Source: Monocercomonoides exilis
Taxonomy: Eukaryota; Preaxostyla; Oxymonadida; Polymastigidae
Assembly (NCBI GenBank): GCA_001643675.2
Contig: LSRY02000059.1
Span: 5,001-69,000 of the forward strand
DNA: 64,000 nucleotides
Direction: 5' to 3'
Part shown: positions 23,694 through 34,600 of the stretch, piece after piece
Position numbering within the stretch: the stretch's first letter is position 1
How the letters are laid out: every line of letters starts with the position of its first letter
Translations under genes and position numbers: made by a program
Notes under the pieces: generated by a model
What the model was told of the DNA's origin: nothing
Database searches by the model: none
The model's input: the letters and a program-made list of their open reading frames with translations, nothing else

Positions 23694-24663
23694 ATGGATT
23701 TTATAATTATAAGTGCATGTTCTCCAATGGTAGAAGCATACGTTGTTCCGTTTCTTCATTTAGACAATGAAAAAAGCAAATTGGCTTTGTTGATTTGCTA
23801 TGGACTCGTTCAACTTACCATCCTTGGAATATACGGAATTATATATTCAATGGTGCAAAAATCTGATAATGAAAACAAAAATATTAGAGTTAAAAAGCAA
23901 GTGCAACCCATGATGATGATGATGGCGTTTGAAACTGAAATTTTTCGTTTAAATTTATAAACTGCTAAATTTTTTCTATTTTTTTGTATTTAGTCCGCAA
24001 CAGGAAGAATTCGAAATGAAAACAAAGTTCGAATACGATGGAAGCCTGATTAAAAGTGCATTTTCAAGCTTTTTCTTTAACTTAGCTTTTTCTGCGTTTT
24101 TATATTATAAAAATCAGAAATCATCCTTTTTGTTAATCCGAATATTTTTCGCTATATATTCGATTTTCAAAAACAAATTGTTCAAAAGCTATATTTTGGG
24201 AAAAGATATCCCTCGTCCGTTTGAAACGGAAAATATGATGAACTCAATGATGTCCCAGATGATGAGTACTTATCAAAACATGTTGCAGCAACTTCAAGAT
24301 GAAAATGGTAATCCACTTCAACCATCTCAAGGAGCATTATTTGGGGCTCCTTCAAATCAATCCTCAAATCAATCAACAAATGTTTCTGCAAAGAAGAAGA
24401 AGAAGAAGATCTCTTCATCAAATTTGTCTCAAGATAATGAAGTAACGGCATCGAATTCCACTTCAGCATCATCGAGCAAATCACCTTCACCTCCTGCTGC
24501 TCAGAAATTATCGCCTGCGAAAGAGAGTCAATCCAACGAGGATGCTTCATCTAAAAATCTCAAAAAAGATGACACTTCAAAACAAGCAAAAAATGTTCAG
24601 ACTAACACTTCAAAATCTTCAAAAAAGTCTACAAAAAAATCGTCAAAGCCAAAGAAAGAATAA
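23694..24663 (+). CDS. Pho88/SND3-like ER membrane protein, 2 exons
   Basis: Exon 1 is 23694-23926 and exon 2 is 23994-24663; the 67-bp intron (GTTTGA ... TTTAG) joins in phase 2 and gives 300 residues. The first exon carries a hydrophobic segment (LALLICYGLVQLTILGIYGI). The second contains KSAFSSFFFNLAFSAFLYYK and the ending ILGKDIPRPFE, a pattern that matches the Pho88 family end (GKP...L.RPF). Pho88/Snd3 is an ER membrane protein that helps target proteins with internal or C-terminal membrane segments when SRP is not used. After the conserved part comes a methionine/glutamine stretch and then a Ser/Lys-rich tail of about 110 residues, much of it low-complexity and absent from the yeast protein. 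The family call rests on pattern and not on a search. The two membrane segments and the length up to RPFE fit it. Confidence 0.6.
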
Positions 24664-24851
24664 GAAATTTGAGATCAGTTCATAAGAAATAATCAAATTT
24701 ACACTCTTTTTGTCTATTTCAAACACTGAATATGAATTTGGTTTCGTTAGTTAATTTCTTTGCATTTGGCTTCGACTCAAAACATAAGCAATACAAAAAT
24801 ATCTTATTTATTTTTTTCCTTGCAAATGAAATGGATGAAGTGAATAAAAAC

Positions 24852-26789
24852 TTATAACGATTCTTTAATTTCATTGTGTGCTGCTCTCAGCTTCATCTTT
24901 TTCTTGTCTTTCGTAAATTTGTTGACGTTTCTTACAGAAAGCTTTTTGCGCTGCTCTGCTTTCCTCTCTTCCCAAAGAAGACGACTGCGAACATTCATTT
25001 CGGCCGCTTTGCGCCTTCTTGACGAATGGCTAGCCTTCTCCTTTGTTTTCTTTTCTTTGTCGTTTCTTTCTCTTTCTTCTTCTTCCTCTTCCTCCTCTTC
25101 CTCCTCATCGTCTTCCTCTTCCTCTTCATTTTCGTCTTCATTTTCATTTTCATTTTCGTAATTCTCTTCATTTTCTTCATCGGAATCGCCATCTTCTCCT
25201 TCAGATGACATGTCATTCTCTCGATCTTCTTTAATGGCTTTGAGAAGTTTTTCATTCTCTTTTGATTTAAAGCCACTTGCTTCAACTATTTTGTCCAGCT
25301 CGGTGAATTGTCTGACGTCGCTTTTATCTTCTGTGCCACTCGGGTCTTCAGCAGATGCTGCATCAGAGGGATTTGATCCTTTTTCTGTTCCTTTTTTTGA
25401 AGGATGCATTAGCCTTTCTCGCTCTTTGAGAACCCACTGAAATGAAGGAATGAACACAGCATCGTCTTCAGCTTTGTCTCCTTCTTTCTTTTCTGGAAAG
25501 TGAGTTGCCTCTGAATCATGTGCTTCAGCTCCTTTGCTTTCTGCTCTCTCCTTTTCATCTTCTTCTGTTTCTTCTTCTTTTTCTTCTGAATCGCTTTCAT
25601 TCTTCTCTTCATCATCGTCGTCTTTCGAATAGCGCACACCCCACTTTCGTTTGCAGAGATTGATAATGCATTCTCTGTCTCGTTCAAATTGTTCCTCTGC
25701 ATTTGCATGAGAAACAGAAATCATTTGAGGAAAATCGATCACAGTGATAAGTTTTCCATTCCAAGGAGGATAAGAAGGAGAGGAAGTTGATGTGTCAGAT
25801 GATTGGCTCGATGAAGATGAAGAGGAAGAAGCAGCTGCATCCAAATTTTGTCCTTTTCTCCATACTCCTTCGGGAATAACATCAATTTCTTCCAAATTTG
25901 AAAGTCTGTCTTCGCTTTCTTGACTATCGTCTAAATCTTCATCCATCAAAAGAGAATCAATCTCTTCTCCATCGTCTTCCATCCCTTTACAGCTGCTAAG
26001 ATCAAGAAGTTCGTCTTTTCGATATTTGGCATCGCTTTCGTTCCTTAACTTTTCGTCTTCCTTTAATATTTCATCTGTATTGACAATTACGTTAAATTCG
26101 TTAAAATCTCCATGTATTAATCCGAAATTTGCAAAACGCAGAAGAAGATCAACCATTTCCTTTGCAACTAACTTGGAATTAGGAAAATTTCTCATCTGAG
26201 AAAGTGGAAGTCCTTTAACAAGCGACATTACAACGCAATGTCGATTATTTTCAATTGGGATAGGCGTTGGAAATCCATATTGATATAATGTTTTCATGAA
26301 TAAAAATTCTTTTAGAGCGGCAAGGCGTGATAAATACAACCAATTTGAAGGTTTTCCTCTTCCTTTCTTTAAATAATCACGTTTCTGTCTAACTGCTCGA
26401 AAAGAAGTTCTTCCAAGTCGATGGAATTTTATGCAAATATATTTTCCATCTGGTGAAACAGCAGAAAAAATGTCCGATTCCTTTCCAACTCCAATTTGTC
26501 TCAATACACATTTCACAACTCCTCTTTTAACAAGGGTATTTAGCGCAAGATAATCGTATCCCAAATAAGTTAATCGATACCCGTCATATCTTTTAGAATC
26601 ATGATATACAAGTTTGTATCTTAAAAGCGTTCGAAGAGAATTTGGTGCTTCTCCATGTTTCAGAGCCGCCAATCTTATGATCAATTCAACTGGAACGATT
26701 TCATGATTTCTCATTCCTGTTTCAACAGCAGCAAGAATTCTGAAGTCTTCGGGCTCGAGGTGACGGAAAGCTTCAAGATCTAGTTTCAT
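24852..26789 (-). CDS. RIOK2: RIO2 atypical protein kinase (40S ribosome maturation)
   Basis: A single exon of 645 residues. The chosen start is the ATG at 26789 (a GTG one codon upstream is not needed), giving MKLDLEAFRHLEPEDFRIL. Residues 1-95 form the RIO2-specific winged helix (NHEIVP, GYRLTYLGYDYLAL). The RIO kinase core follows: GVGKESDIF as the ATP loop, Lys121 in CIKFHRLGR, the catalytic loop HGDFNEFN at 226-233, and the metal-binding IDFPQ at 351-355. All key residues are present. RIO2 acts as an ATPase that releases factors from cytoplasmic pre-40S particles. Two oddities stand out. About 105 acidic and serine-rich residues separate the catalytic loop from IDFPQ, where other RIO2 proteins have only a few. 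The C-terminus carries a long Glu-rich tail ending in basic residues. The gene is head-to-head with the CH/Rpn7 gene. Confidence 0.93.
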   Translation of the reverse strand: MKLDLEAFRHLEPEDFRILAAVETGMRNHEIVPVELIIRLAALKHGEAPNSLRTLLRYKLVYHDSKRYDGYRLTYLGYDYLALNTLVKRGVVKCVLRQIGVGKESDIFSAVSPDGKYICIKFHRLGRTSFRAVRQKRDYLKKGRGKPSNWLYLSRLAALKEFLFMKTLYQYGFPTPIPIENNRHCVVMSLVKGLPLSQMRNFPNSKLVAKEMVDLLLRFANFGLIHGDFNEFNVIVNTDEILKEDEKLRNESDAKYRKDELLDLSSCKGMEDDGEEIDSLLMDEDLDDSQESEDRLSNLEEIDVIPEGVWRKGQNLDAAASSSSSSSSQSSDTSTSSPSYPPWNGKLITVIDFPQMISVSHANAEEQFERDRECIINLCKRKWGVRYSKDDDDEEKNESDSEEKEEETEEDEKERAESKGAEAHDSEATHFPEKKEGDKAEDDAVFIPSFQWVLKERERLMHPSKKGTEKGSNPSDAASAEDPSGTEDKSDVRQFTELDKIVEASGFKSKENEKLLKAIKEDRENDMSSEGEDGDSDEENEENYENENENEDENEEEEEDDEEEEEEEEEEERERNDKEKKTKEKASHSSRRRKAAEMNVRSRLLWEERKAEQRKKLSVRNVNKFTKDKKKMKLRAAHNEIKESL

Positions 26790-26854
26790 CACAAAATAAA
26801 TAATATGTTGAAGTTTAAGAATATGGCACTGATCTAATCGACAATCGTAAAATT
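26790..26854. promoter_or_regulatory. 65-bp divergent promoter between RIO2 and CH/Rpn7 gene
   Basis: Only 65 bp separate the two start codons, so promoters and 5' leaders must overlap or be extremely short. The sequence is AT-rich, and no motif can be named with confidence. Confidence 0.4.
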
Positions 26855-28840
26855 ATGTCACAAACAGTTGAATATGAGAGCTGTTGGATCGAATCATCTC
26901 TACTTAGAAAATCAAATCCTTTGGCTCTTGTTTCCTTAAGTGAAAATTACTCTTTATTTCAACTTGTTCCTGAAAGCGAACAACAATTATGGATGTATCC
27001 AGAAGACTTGCTTCTTCGTTGGGTGCATTATCATATCAAAAAAGTTAATTCTTCTTTATCTGTGAGGAATTTTACAACTGATTGGTCGGTCTGCATTTTA
27101 TTATTCTGTTGTTATTGATTTGTTTTTTAACTATTTTTCCGTGTTTTGAAAGGATTGTGAAATTTTCACTATTCTATTTTCACAACTTTTTTCTGGATTC
27201 AATGGAAGTGATGTTCTTGCAATAACTGATCGAAGGGCGCGAGCTGAAGCTTTGTTGAACAAAGTCAATCCTCTCTTGTCATTTTCTCCATCTATCCATG
27301 CTAAAGATATTTATCTTGTGTGAATACTTCGCTTTATCTTTTATAATCAATTTTAAAATTGGTACTTGGTTATTTAGAGCGATTTTCATCAAATAATATT
27401 TTTCCTTGCTCAAATTTTCAATAGTCATTCTGGACTTCCGGAACCGAGTGAATTTGATAAAATTGCAGCTCAAAAGAAAATTGACGAGCTTATAGCTAAA
27501 CAAGAAAAAGAAGAGGCTGAATCTCCCGAGAATGATGCAGAAAAAGCTCTTGAATTATCAAAGAAGAAAGAAGAAGATAATGAAAAAGATCCATCAGCAA
27601 TGGATATAGAAGAAAGTAAAGAATCTGCTTCAAGTGCATCGTCATCATCATCTTCTTCTTCTTCTTCAATTGGAGCTCCACTTTCAAAGTCAACCACATT
27701 TGGTCGCGAAGCTCCAGCGATTATGATGTTAAAGGAAAAGGAAGATAAGCAAATTAAAGAAGAACAATCTGAAGAGGAAATTAAAAAGGAAGAGGATTAC
27801 AAGAAATGGGTAAAGGAACTTGGATTAAAGGTATTGTTACTTGTTTTTATTTGCAATACATTCCAGTTTTTGTGATTTGTATTTGCCATTCAATTCATTC
27901 ATCAGGCTATCTACAGAGATGCACTTCTCTCAAATTCTGACACATCGACTGCATCGTTTGACAGATGTCTTGCGTGGATGATGGTTGCTATTCGCTTTGA
28001 TGACCTTTCTCTCTTCCGTCGCAACATCGACAAAGTTGACTCTCTTCTTGCAACTGACGACTCATCGTCTTCGTCTTCGTCTTCAGCTGGGAATGCCAGA
28101 GGCCTTGAGATAGACTGGGAACGTAAAAACCGTCTGATTGCCTTCCGCGGGGTGTTTGCGCTTCTCAGCAGGCATTTTGCAGCTGCGTCGTCGTTTTTCC
28201 ATTCGTCGCTGTCCACTTTTGTCTGCCCTGAGCTCTTTGGAGACATGCAGCATCTGGTCATCTGCCACGTGTGCTCGTCGCTTGTCAGCCTTCCCCGCGA
28301 AGAGATCAAAGCAAAGTGCATCGAGCAGCCTGATGTCACATCTGTGATCCACCAAGTCCCTGCCCTTCAGAAGGCACTGAACTCGTTCTACAATGGCGAT
28401 TACTCCACATTTTTTGTGTCTCTCAACACGCTCACGTCAGACATCCTCCAATCTGACAAGTTCTTTTCCCAGCATGCCACTTACTTCTGCAAAGAAATGA
28501 GGGCAAAGGCTTATTCACAATACATCATTCCATACAATTCCGTATATTTCAACAAAATGGCTTCACTTTTCGGAGTTTCTCCTCAGTTTCTTGAAAGGTT
28601 TACAAGTCTTTTTTTATTTTGGAATTTTTTTTTTTTGAAAAATAATTTTCATTGATTTTTAGCGATCTTGAGCGCTTCATTACCTCTGGAAAAGTCCCAG
28701 CAAAAATCGATAAAGTTGGTGGAAGGGTTATTTCAAAGAGAAGTGAATGGAAAGGCGTTCAACTTGATGGAATTCTTGCATCAGGAGATGATTTAATAAA
28801 TCGCATGCAGAAGATGATGGGAGCAATTGTTTACACTTAA
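26855..28840 (+). CDS. Calponin-homology domain joined to proteasome lid subunit Rpn7/PSMD6, 5 exons
   Basis: Exons are 26855-27088, 27153-27319, 27425-27830, 27906-28597 and 28663-28840; all phases agree and give 558 residues. Residues 1-130 read as a calponin-homology domain of fimbrin type (DLLLRWVHYHIKK, then FTTDWSDCEIFTILFSQL across intron 1). From about 135 there is a Lys/Glu-rich helix and a Ser-rich linker. Rpn7 follows: RRNIDKVDSLLA, ALNSFYNGDYSTFF, EMRAKAYSQYIIPYNSV, FGVSPQFLESDLERFI and AKIDKVGGRV. This is the helical and PCI/winged-helix part, ending in INRMQKMMGAIVYT. Rpn7 is a structural subunit of the 26S proteasome lid. The fusion depends on intron 2 (27320-27424). If that intron is not used, the CH protein stops at 27323 (134 residues) and Rpn7 must start at 27600. 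No ATG lies between 27323 and 27424. Confidence 0.7.
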
Positions 28841-29149
28841 TAAATTATTTCCTACCTTCCTTTCTTTCTTTTCTTAAGCCTGGTCAACAAATGATTCGGC
28901 TACTTTTTTTTCTCATATTTTCTCATTCATCATTTTCTTGATTCTCACTTCTCAATTGTTATTTTAATAATTAAAAAAAGAAAATAGTTTTATGAAAGTA
29001 CCGATAAGAAAATAAGAATGTGCAAGTTCTTCATGAAAGCGTGTTGTCACACAATCATTCCCTGGGGTTATCCAAGAAGATGAGGTGCAAAATGCCCGAT
29101 GGGCAGCTAAACAATGAGATGAAAAGCTGTATCAGAAGCATCTTTTTGT
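28841..29149. other. Convergent 3' intergenic
   Basis: Between the stops of two convergent genes. It is AT-rich with no ORF or structure worth naming. It must hold both polyadenylation signals. Confidence 0.4.
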
Positions 29150-29757
29150 TTAATAGAAATATCCAAGAATTTTGCCTCCTGTTCCTCTTTTTCTGGCTTC
29201 TTCGTGAGACATGATTCCGTATGAAGTTGTCAAAACGATAAAGCCGAATTGACGGGCTGGAAGAAGATTTGTCACCCATCTTTCCATTTGATCAAGCCCA
29301 ACGTCAAAGCGTGGTGAAATGACACCACATTTATTCAAACGACCATTAAGTTCAACAACAACTTTTCCAGCTCTGTGGTCATCAACAACTTCGAATTCTC
29401 CAATGTAGCCTGGAAAAATGCGTAAAGATAATTAAAGAATCAATGGTATATTTCGTTGAAGTGAATTAAACAAAGAAAGAAATTGAAATAAGGAATATTT
29501 ATTGTGCAATAAAAAGCATTTTTTAAAATGATATCAATTTTGAAACAATTAAAATAAAAAAGAAATATAAATAAACATCATCCTTTCATGCAAAAGAAAA
29601 TCAAGTTAATAATAATAAATATACCGTGTTTTTGCATGACACGAAGGAATTTAAGAACGACTTTGCTGCAAGGGCGGATAAGCACTTGACGCTTGCCAGA
29701 TCTTTCAGCAACAACAATTGTGTTCAAGCATTCACTCAATACATTCATGCGAACCAT
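29150..29757 (-). CDS. RPS15A: Ribosomal protein uS8 (eukaryotic S15A), 2 exons
   Basis: Exon 1 is 29757-29625 and exon 2 is 29409-29150; the 215-bp intron starts GTATAT, ends CCAG and joins in phase 1. The result is 130 residues, exactly the usual length of eukaryotic S15A. The start reads [18 protein letters not shown]. Conserved blocks include [52 protein letters not shown] and [20 protein letters not shown], ending in GYFY. It is a component of the 40S subunit that binds the central domain of 18S rRNA. The intron is the longest of the well-resolved introns in this window. Intron-containing ribosomal-protein genes are usual in intron-rich eukaryotes. The call is secure. Confidence 0.97.
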
Positions 29758-30339
29758 TTTTAATCAGGCTATTGTGTGACAAAGCTAATATTAAATAATT
29801 TACAGTTAAAAAGTTCATTAAAACTCTATAACCAAAGAAACGGCAAACTTCAAGACTCTAAAAATCCGCTTTTGATTAAATCCCATAATAATATTTTTTT
29901 GTTTTCATTCAAAGAATAGTTGTGAAAACATTGCAATACGACGATTGACAAGAAAAGAACAAATATTATTGACATATTCATTCTTCTTGAAAGAAAAATA
30001 AATGTGTGAATTTTCATTTTTGCGTATCAAACGTCTTCAATAATGTCGTTTTGGAACATGAATCCGATTTTTGAATTATGTTCATTCTTGTATTTTTTAA
30101 TTTAATACAACAAAATTCAAAAAACGAAGATAATTTTATTGAAAATTCATAAACAAATTTAGTTTAAAATTTTCATGAAACTTCTTTTTCTGCAAATAAA
30201 TCTGTATGAAAAGCGATTCTATTCTGTATTTCAATGTTTATTGATGGTACATTGATGTAATATATGATTTTTTTTTCTTGAAATTCAAAGAAATACAATT
30301 TGAAAAATTCTTTTTACAAAATTTTTCTCAATTTTAATC

Positions 30340-30371
<32 letters not shown>

Positions 30372-30638
30372 GGAAAAGGAAAAGAAAGAAAGAAAGAAAA
30401 AGAAAGAAAACGCAAATAAAAACATTCTTCTTTCAAGCATATTCAATTTTAATGAAATTTATGTACAATTTTATGAGATCTCCTTTTTCATCTGTTATTG
30501 TTTCAAAAGATTTATAATAATTTCGAAATTGTAAACATAAAGAATATTTGAGAATAATAATATCTTTATACCAATTCATTAAAGTCAAGTAAACCAGTAT
30601 GCATTTGTGTTTTTCATTTTTGATTGAAAATTCAATTT
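29758..30638. other. Intergenic with purine tract
   Basis: An 880-bp AT-rich divergent gap between uS8 and ARPC3. It contains the purine-only tract listed separately and no gene that I can support. The promoters of both genes should lie in it, but no motif is recognisable. Confidence 0.45.
30341..30412. repeat. Poly-purine (A/G-only) tract
   Basis: A run of about 17 A is followed by irregular GAAA/GGAAA units with almost no pyrimidine for about 70 bases. It is non-coding and lies between two divergent genes. It could be a slippage microsatellite or a nucleosome-excluding promoter element. Confidence 0.75.
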
Positions 30639-31414
30639 ATGGCAACAAGATCATTAATGGTGTGTTTAGTTGTGATAATTCCTTTTTCATTGATTTTTTT
30701 ATCATTGTTTTTGTTTTTCTTTATACTAGGCATATCACTCTTCTCATAATTCGGATTCTGTTCAACTTGTTTGCGGATTGCCTATCCTTCCAATAAAGAC
30801 ATCTGCAAAAGGGCCAGCTCCTTCTTTCGACGGTATTTACATTTATTTTTCCGAACATGTTATATTCTTATTAAATAATTTTTATTAGGAGATGAAAAAA
30901 CCGATATTGTTGGTGAGGCTATAACGTTTTTCAGAGCCAATGTTCTTTTCAAGAACTTTGAATTTAATGGTCCTGCGGACAAATTACTTGTATACCTCAC
31001 TTTATTCATTTCACAATGCTTGCAATATTGCGACAAACAAATGACACGTACAGATGGCGCAAAACAACTAGTTTGTTTTCATTTCATCAAATATTCTTTA
31101 TGAAACTTGTTTTGTATGAAAACTGTCACAGAACAAACTTGTTTGTGAGCCATTTAAGGTTCCAGGAGACTCAACATTCTGCTTAGGAGGAATGGTTTCG
31201 CCACCTGCATCAGCTTCTGAAAGCGGTTTGATTGTCATTTCTTATATATTTTGAACTGTTGCAATTTTAATTAAATGCAGATCTTATTAAGCAATATTTA
31301 CGTCAACTGAGAGAGGAAGTTTCGCTTCGGCTGATGAACTATCTGTATCCGGAGCCTGAAGGTCGTCTTTCAAAGTGGTGGATGTCTTTTTCAAAGAAAA
31401 AGTTTGTTCATTAA
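30639..31414 (+). CDS. ARPC3: Arp2/3 complex subunit ARPC3 (p21-Arc), 5 exons
   Basis: Exons are 30639-30659, 30730-30832, 30889-31070, 31132-31225 and 31281-31414; the phases agree, giving 177 residues against 178 in animals. Exon 2 opens with AYHSS, which matches the family start (M-P-A-Y-H-S-S). It continues with LPILPIKTSAKGPAP, DIVGEAITFFRANVLFKNFE, LVYLTLFISQCL, VPGDSTFCLGG and YLRQLREEVSLRL, and ends in SKWWMSFSKKKFVH. ARPC3 bridges Arp3 to the rest of the actin-branching complex. The start is uncertain. The in-frame ATG at 30639 gives a 7-codon first exon, but the second ATG at 30657 lies directly against the donor, so the first coding exon may be only ATG. Introns are 55-70 bp. Confidence 0.92.
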
Positions 31415-31693
31415 TGTTTTTATTGCAATGTGTTAATATTTTTGATATTTCCTTCCAAAAAGGTTTTTGAACAAAACAATTTAACAGATCATTTGGTCTG
31501 AATGATCCTACAATAAATACAAAGCGCTGATTGAAACGCATATATTATCAGATCACTTTTTTATTTTATAATCTCACGAGAACGTCCTTTCTTCTTCTTC
31601 AATGTTTTTTATCTGAGGAGTAAAAAGAAAAATATATTGATCCCTTAATTTGAGAAATTTTTTTCAAACATTTTGACTGATCGTTATTTCTCA

Positions 31694-34600
31694 ATGGGAC
31701 AACGAAGACAATTAGAAGAAGCCGTTAAGCAATCTTTTATACAGTTCATAAGCGAGCCAGTTCGAAAGTGTGTTTATTAAAACACTTTTTTGTAGACAAA
31801 AAAACACGTATAAAATAATAATGTTTCTCAGAGATATAATTGCAAAGCAACTTGGGCAATTAGTTTCACAAACAGGAGTTGTTGTGATTGATATGGAAGA
31901 GTTATATAGAGCAAATCATGATTTGCACGATATTTTTGTGAGAGAAGCTTATGCGTATGGATATTGTTTTATTCGTCAATAAATAAATCTTAAAATCTTA
32001 ATATTTGAATTTAATAAAAATCCATGCTTTTTCTCGTAATAGCCTCGAGCCAGTTATTTGTAATGCATTGTACACTTTCGCCACTGAAGAATGTGATGAA
32101 GAATTAAAAAGAATGTTCCAAGAGGCACAGTTTACTCCAAAAAACATTGAATTCATTGTGAAGAATTTGGGAATTACATATAGGTTTTCTGATTTTAATT
32201 TTATATTTTGTTGTCAATTCATTGGATTGATATTTCGTTAATCTTATCTCTTTAAATAAAAAGACTTCGTGATATCCAATCATCATTTGTAGGAAGGCTT
32301 ATTTCTATTCAAGGACAAATTACTCGAACAACAGAAGTACGGCCTGAATTAGTTGAAGCTACTTTTGTTTGTCAGATGTGTGGAACAAAAGAATCTGGAA
32401 TTGAACAGCAGTTTCGTTATACAACGCCTGTTCGTTGTTCGAATCAAACGTGCAGCAATAGCCGTAACTGGGATTTGCTGATTACGGAATCTATATTTTC
32501 TGATTGGCAAAAAGTTATGCTTCAGGAATCTGCTGATGAACTTCCATCTGGATGCCTTCCAAGACGACTTGATGTTGTCCTTCGGAGGACACTTGCAGAT
32601 ACTGTTAAAGCTGGAGATAAGTGCGTGTTTACTGGAATACTCCTTGCCGTGCCAGATGCAAAATCATTGCGAATGCCAGGAGTTACAACAAGAACCCAGG
32701 GCGAGAACTATCGCGATGGAAGAGAGGGTCCTCCACCGCCTGCAGCAGGCCAAAACAAGCAAAGAGGCACAGGTGGTGCTGAGTTTGTCGGGCAAGGTGT
32801 TGCCGGATTGCGTGATGCTGGAGGAAAAGAATTGGGTTATTCTTTCTGTTTACTTGCAACCAACGTTGAATCAACAGCCGACAAAGAAAGAGAATCTCCA
32901 TTTTGTGAAGAAGAAGATAATGGTGAAGATGATGTTGAAGTCCAAGAAGATGGTGGGAGTGGCAAGCCTAAAAAGAAGCGATCAAGTTCCGATGGCTTGT
33001 CAATAGAACTGAGTCGAATGGGTAAGACTTTGTCATTGAAGCCATTTGCACGTGAATGTATTCGGAGGTTGAGGCGCTTATTTGGAGCAAGAGACGAAAT
33101 GGCCCAGCCATATCCTCAAGACACTCTCACAATGCTTGCTTCAAATGTTGCACCGGCTGTGTTTGGACATTTGAATGTGAAGATGGGACTCTGTTTGGCG
33201 CTTGTCGGAGGAGTGCGCAAAATGACGAGCGGAGGGAACTCTGTGCCGTTGCGTGGAGACATCAATGTTCTGATTGTTGGAGATCCATCTTCAGCAAAGT
33301 CTCAGTTGTTAAGATCTCTTTCAACAGTTGCACCTCACTCTGTTTATGCAACAGGGCAGTCATCATCCGCAGCTGGGTTAACAGCTGCTGTTGTTAAGGA
33401 AGTGGAAACTGGAGAGTTTACAGTCGAGCCAGGCGCAATGATTTTAGCAGACAATGGGATGTGCATCATTGATGAGTTCGAAAAGATGAATGAAAATGAT
33501 ATGGTTGCAATTCATGAAGGAATGGAACAGCAAACAATTACTATTTCAAAAGCCGGAATTAACGCTTCATTCAACGCAAGATGCTCTGTCGTTGCTGCTG
33601 CAAATCCAAACTTTGGAAAATACAGAACTTCTGAGCCTTTATCTGCAAACATATCTCTTTCCCCTGCTATTTTATCTCGTTTTGATCTCTTTTTCGTAAT
33701 TGTGGATGAAGTAAATGAAACGATTGATCGTCAACTTGCTCGTTTTGTTATTCATAACAAATCTCGTCCTCCTCAGTTTCTTGTTGACGCTCCGGAGTTT
33801 CCTGCTTTTAGCAATTGCTTCCCTTCTTTTGATGTTTCAACTCCTGTTGGTTCATCAACATTGGGTTCGTCGTCCATTCATAGAAAATTACCAGCCTCTT
33901 CAAATTCATTGGCAAGCACATCATCTTCTGTTGTTACAAACTCGTCGATTTCTGTACTTGGAGCAGCCCAACCTTCATGCTCTATTAGCAAAGAAGATTT
34001 GTGCACTTATTTTGCAGTTGCCAGACAGATTCAGCCAAAATGGACAACCGAAGGATTTACAGCAGTGGAAGAATACTACGTTGCAGGAAGACAGAGAGAT
34101 AAAGTTACTCGAGGTGCTTCAGGAATGAGTTCTGGACTTGTTAGCACAACAACATCCGCATCTTCTCTTGCTCCTCGTCTGACTGCAAGGCAAATTGAGT
34201 CATTGATCCGTGTATCAGAAGCTGTTGCCAAATTGAATTTGGACATGAAAGTTAGCAAGGAACATGTTAACATTGCTTGGAGTTTGATTCAACAAGGAAG
34301 CACAGGAATTGCAGGAAGCGCTTTAGGAGGTGCCAGCGGAAGAAGAAGACCAGGCGATGATAATGGTCGAGATGGAAATGGCAGAGGTATTGGTGGTGGA
34401 AGAGGATCTAAAACTGAGGTTAAGAAAGAAGCAACGCAAACTGTTGTGGTTGAAGAAGTGATGGACGCAGAAAAGGGGACTGTTATGAGCGGAGTTCTCC
34501 AATTTGAGGTCGATTCAAATGTTGCAGATTTATTTGAAGGCAATCTTCATCAAGATGAAGTGAAAGAAGCAGGAAATAAAACATCTGTTTCATCTTCGAA

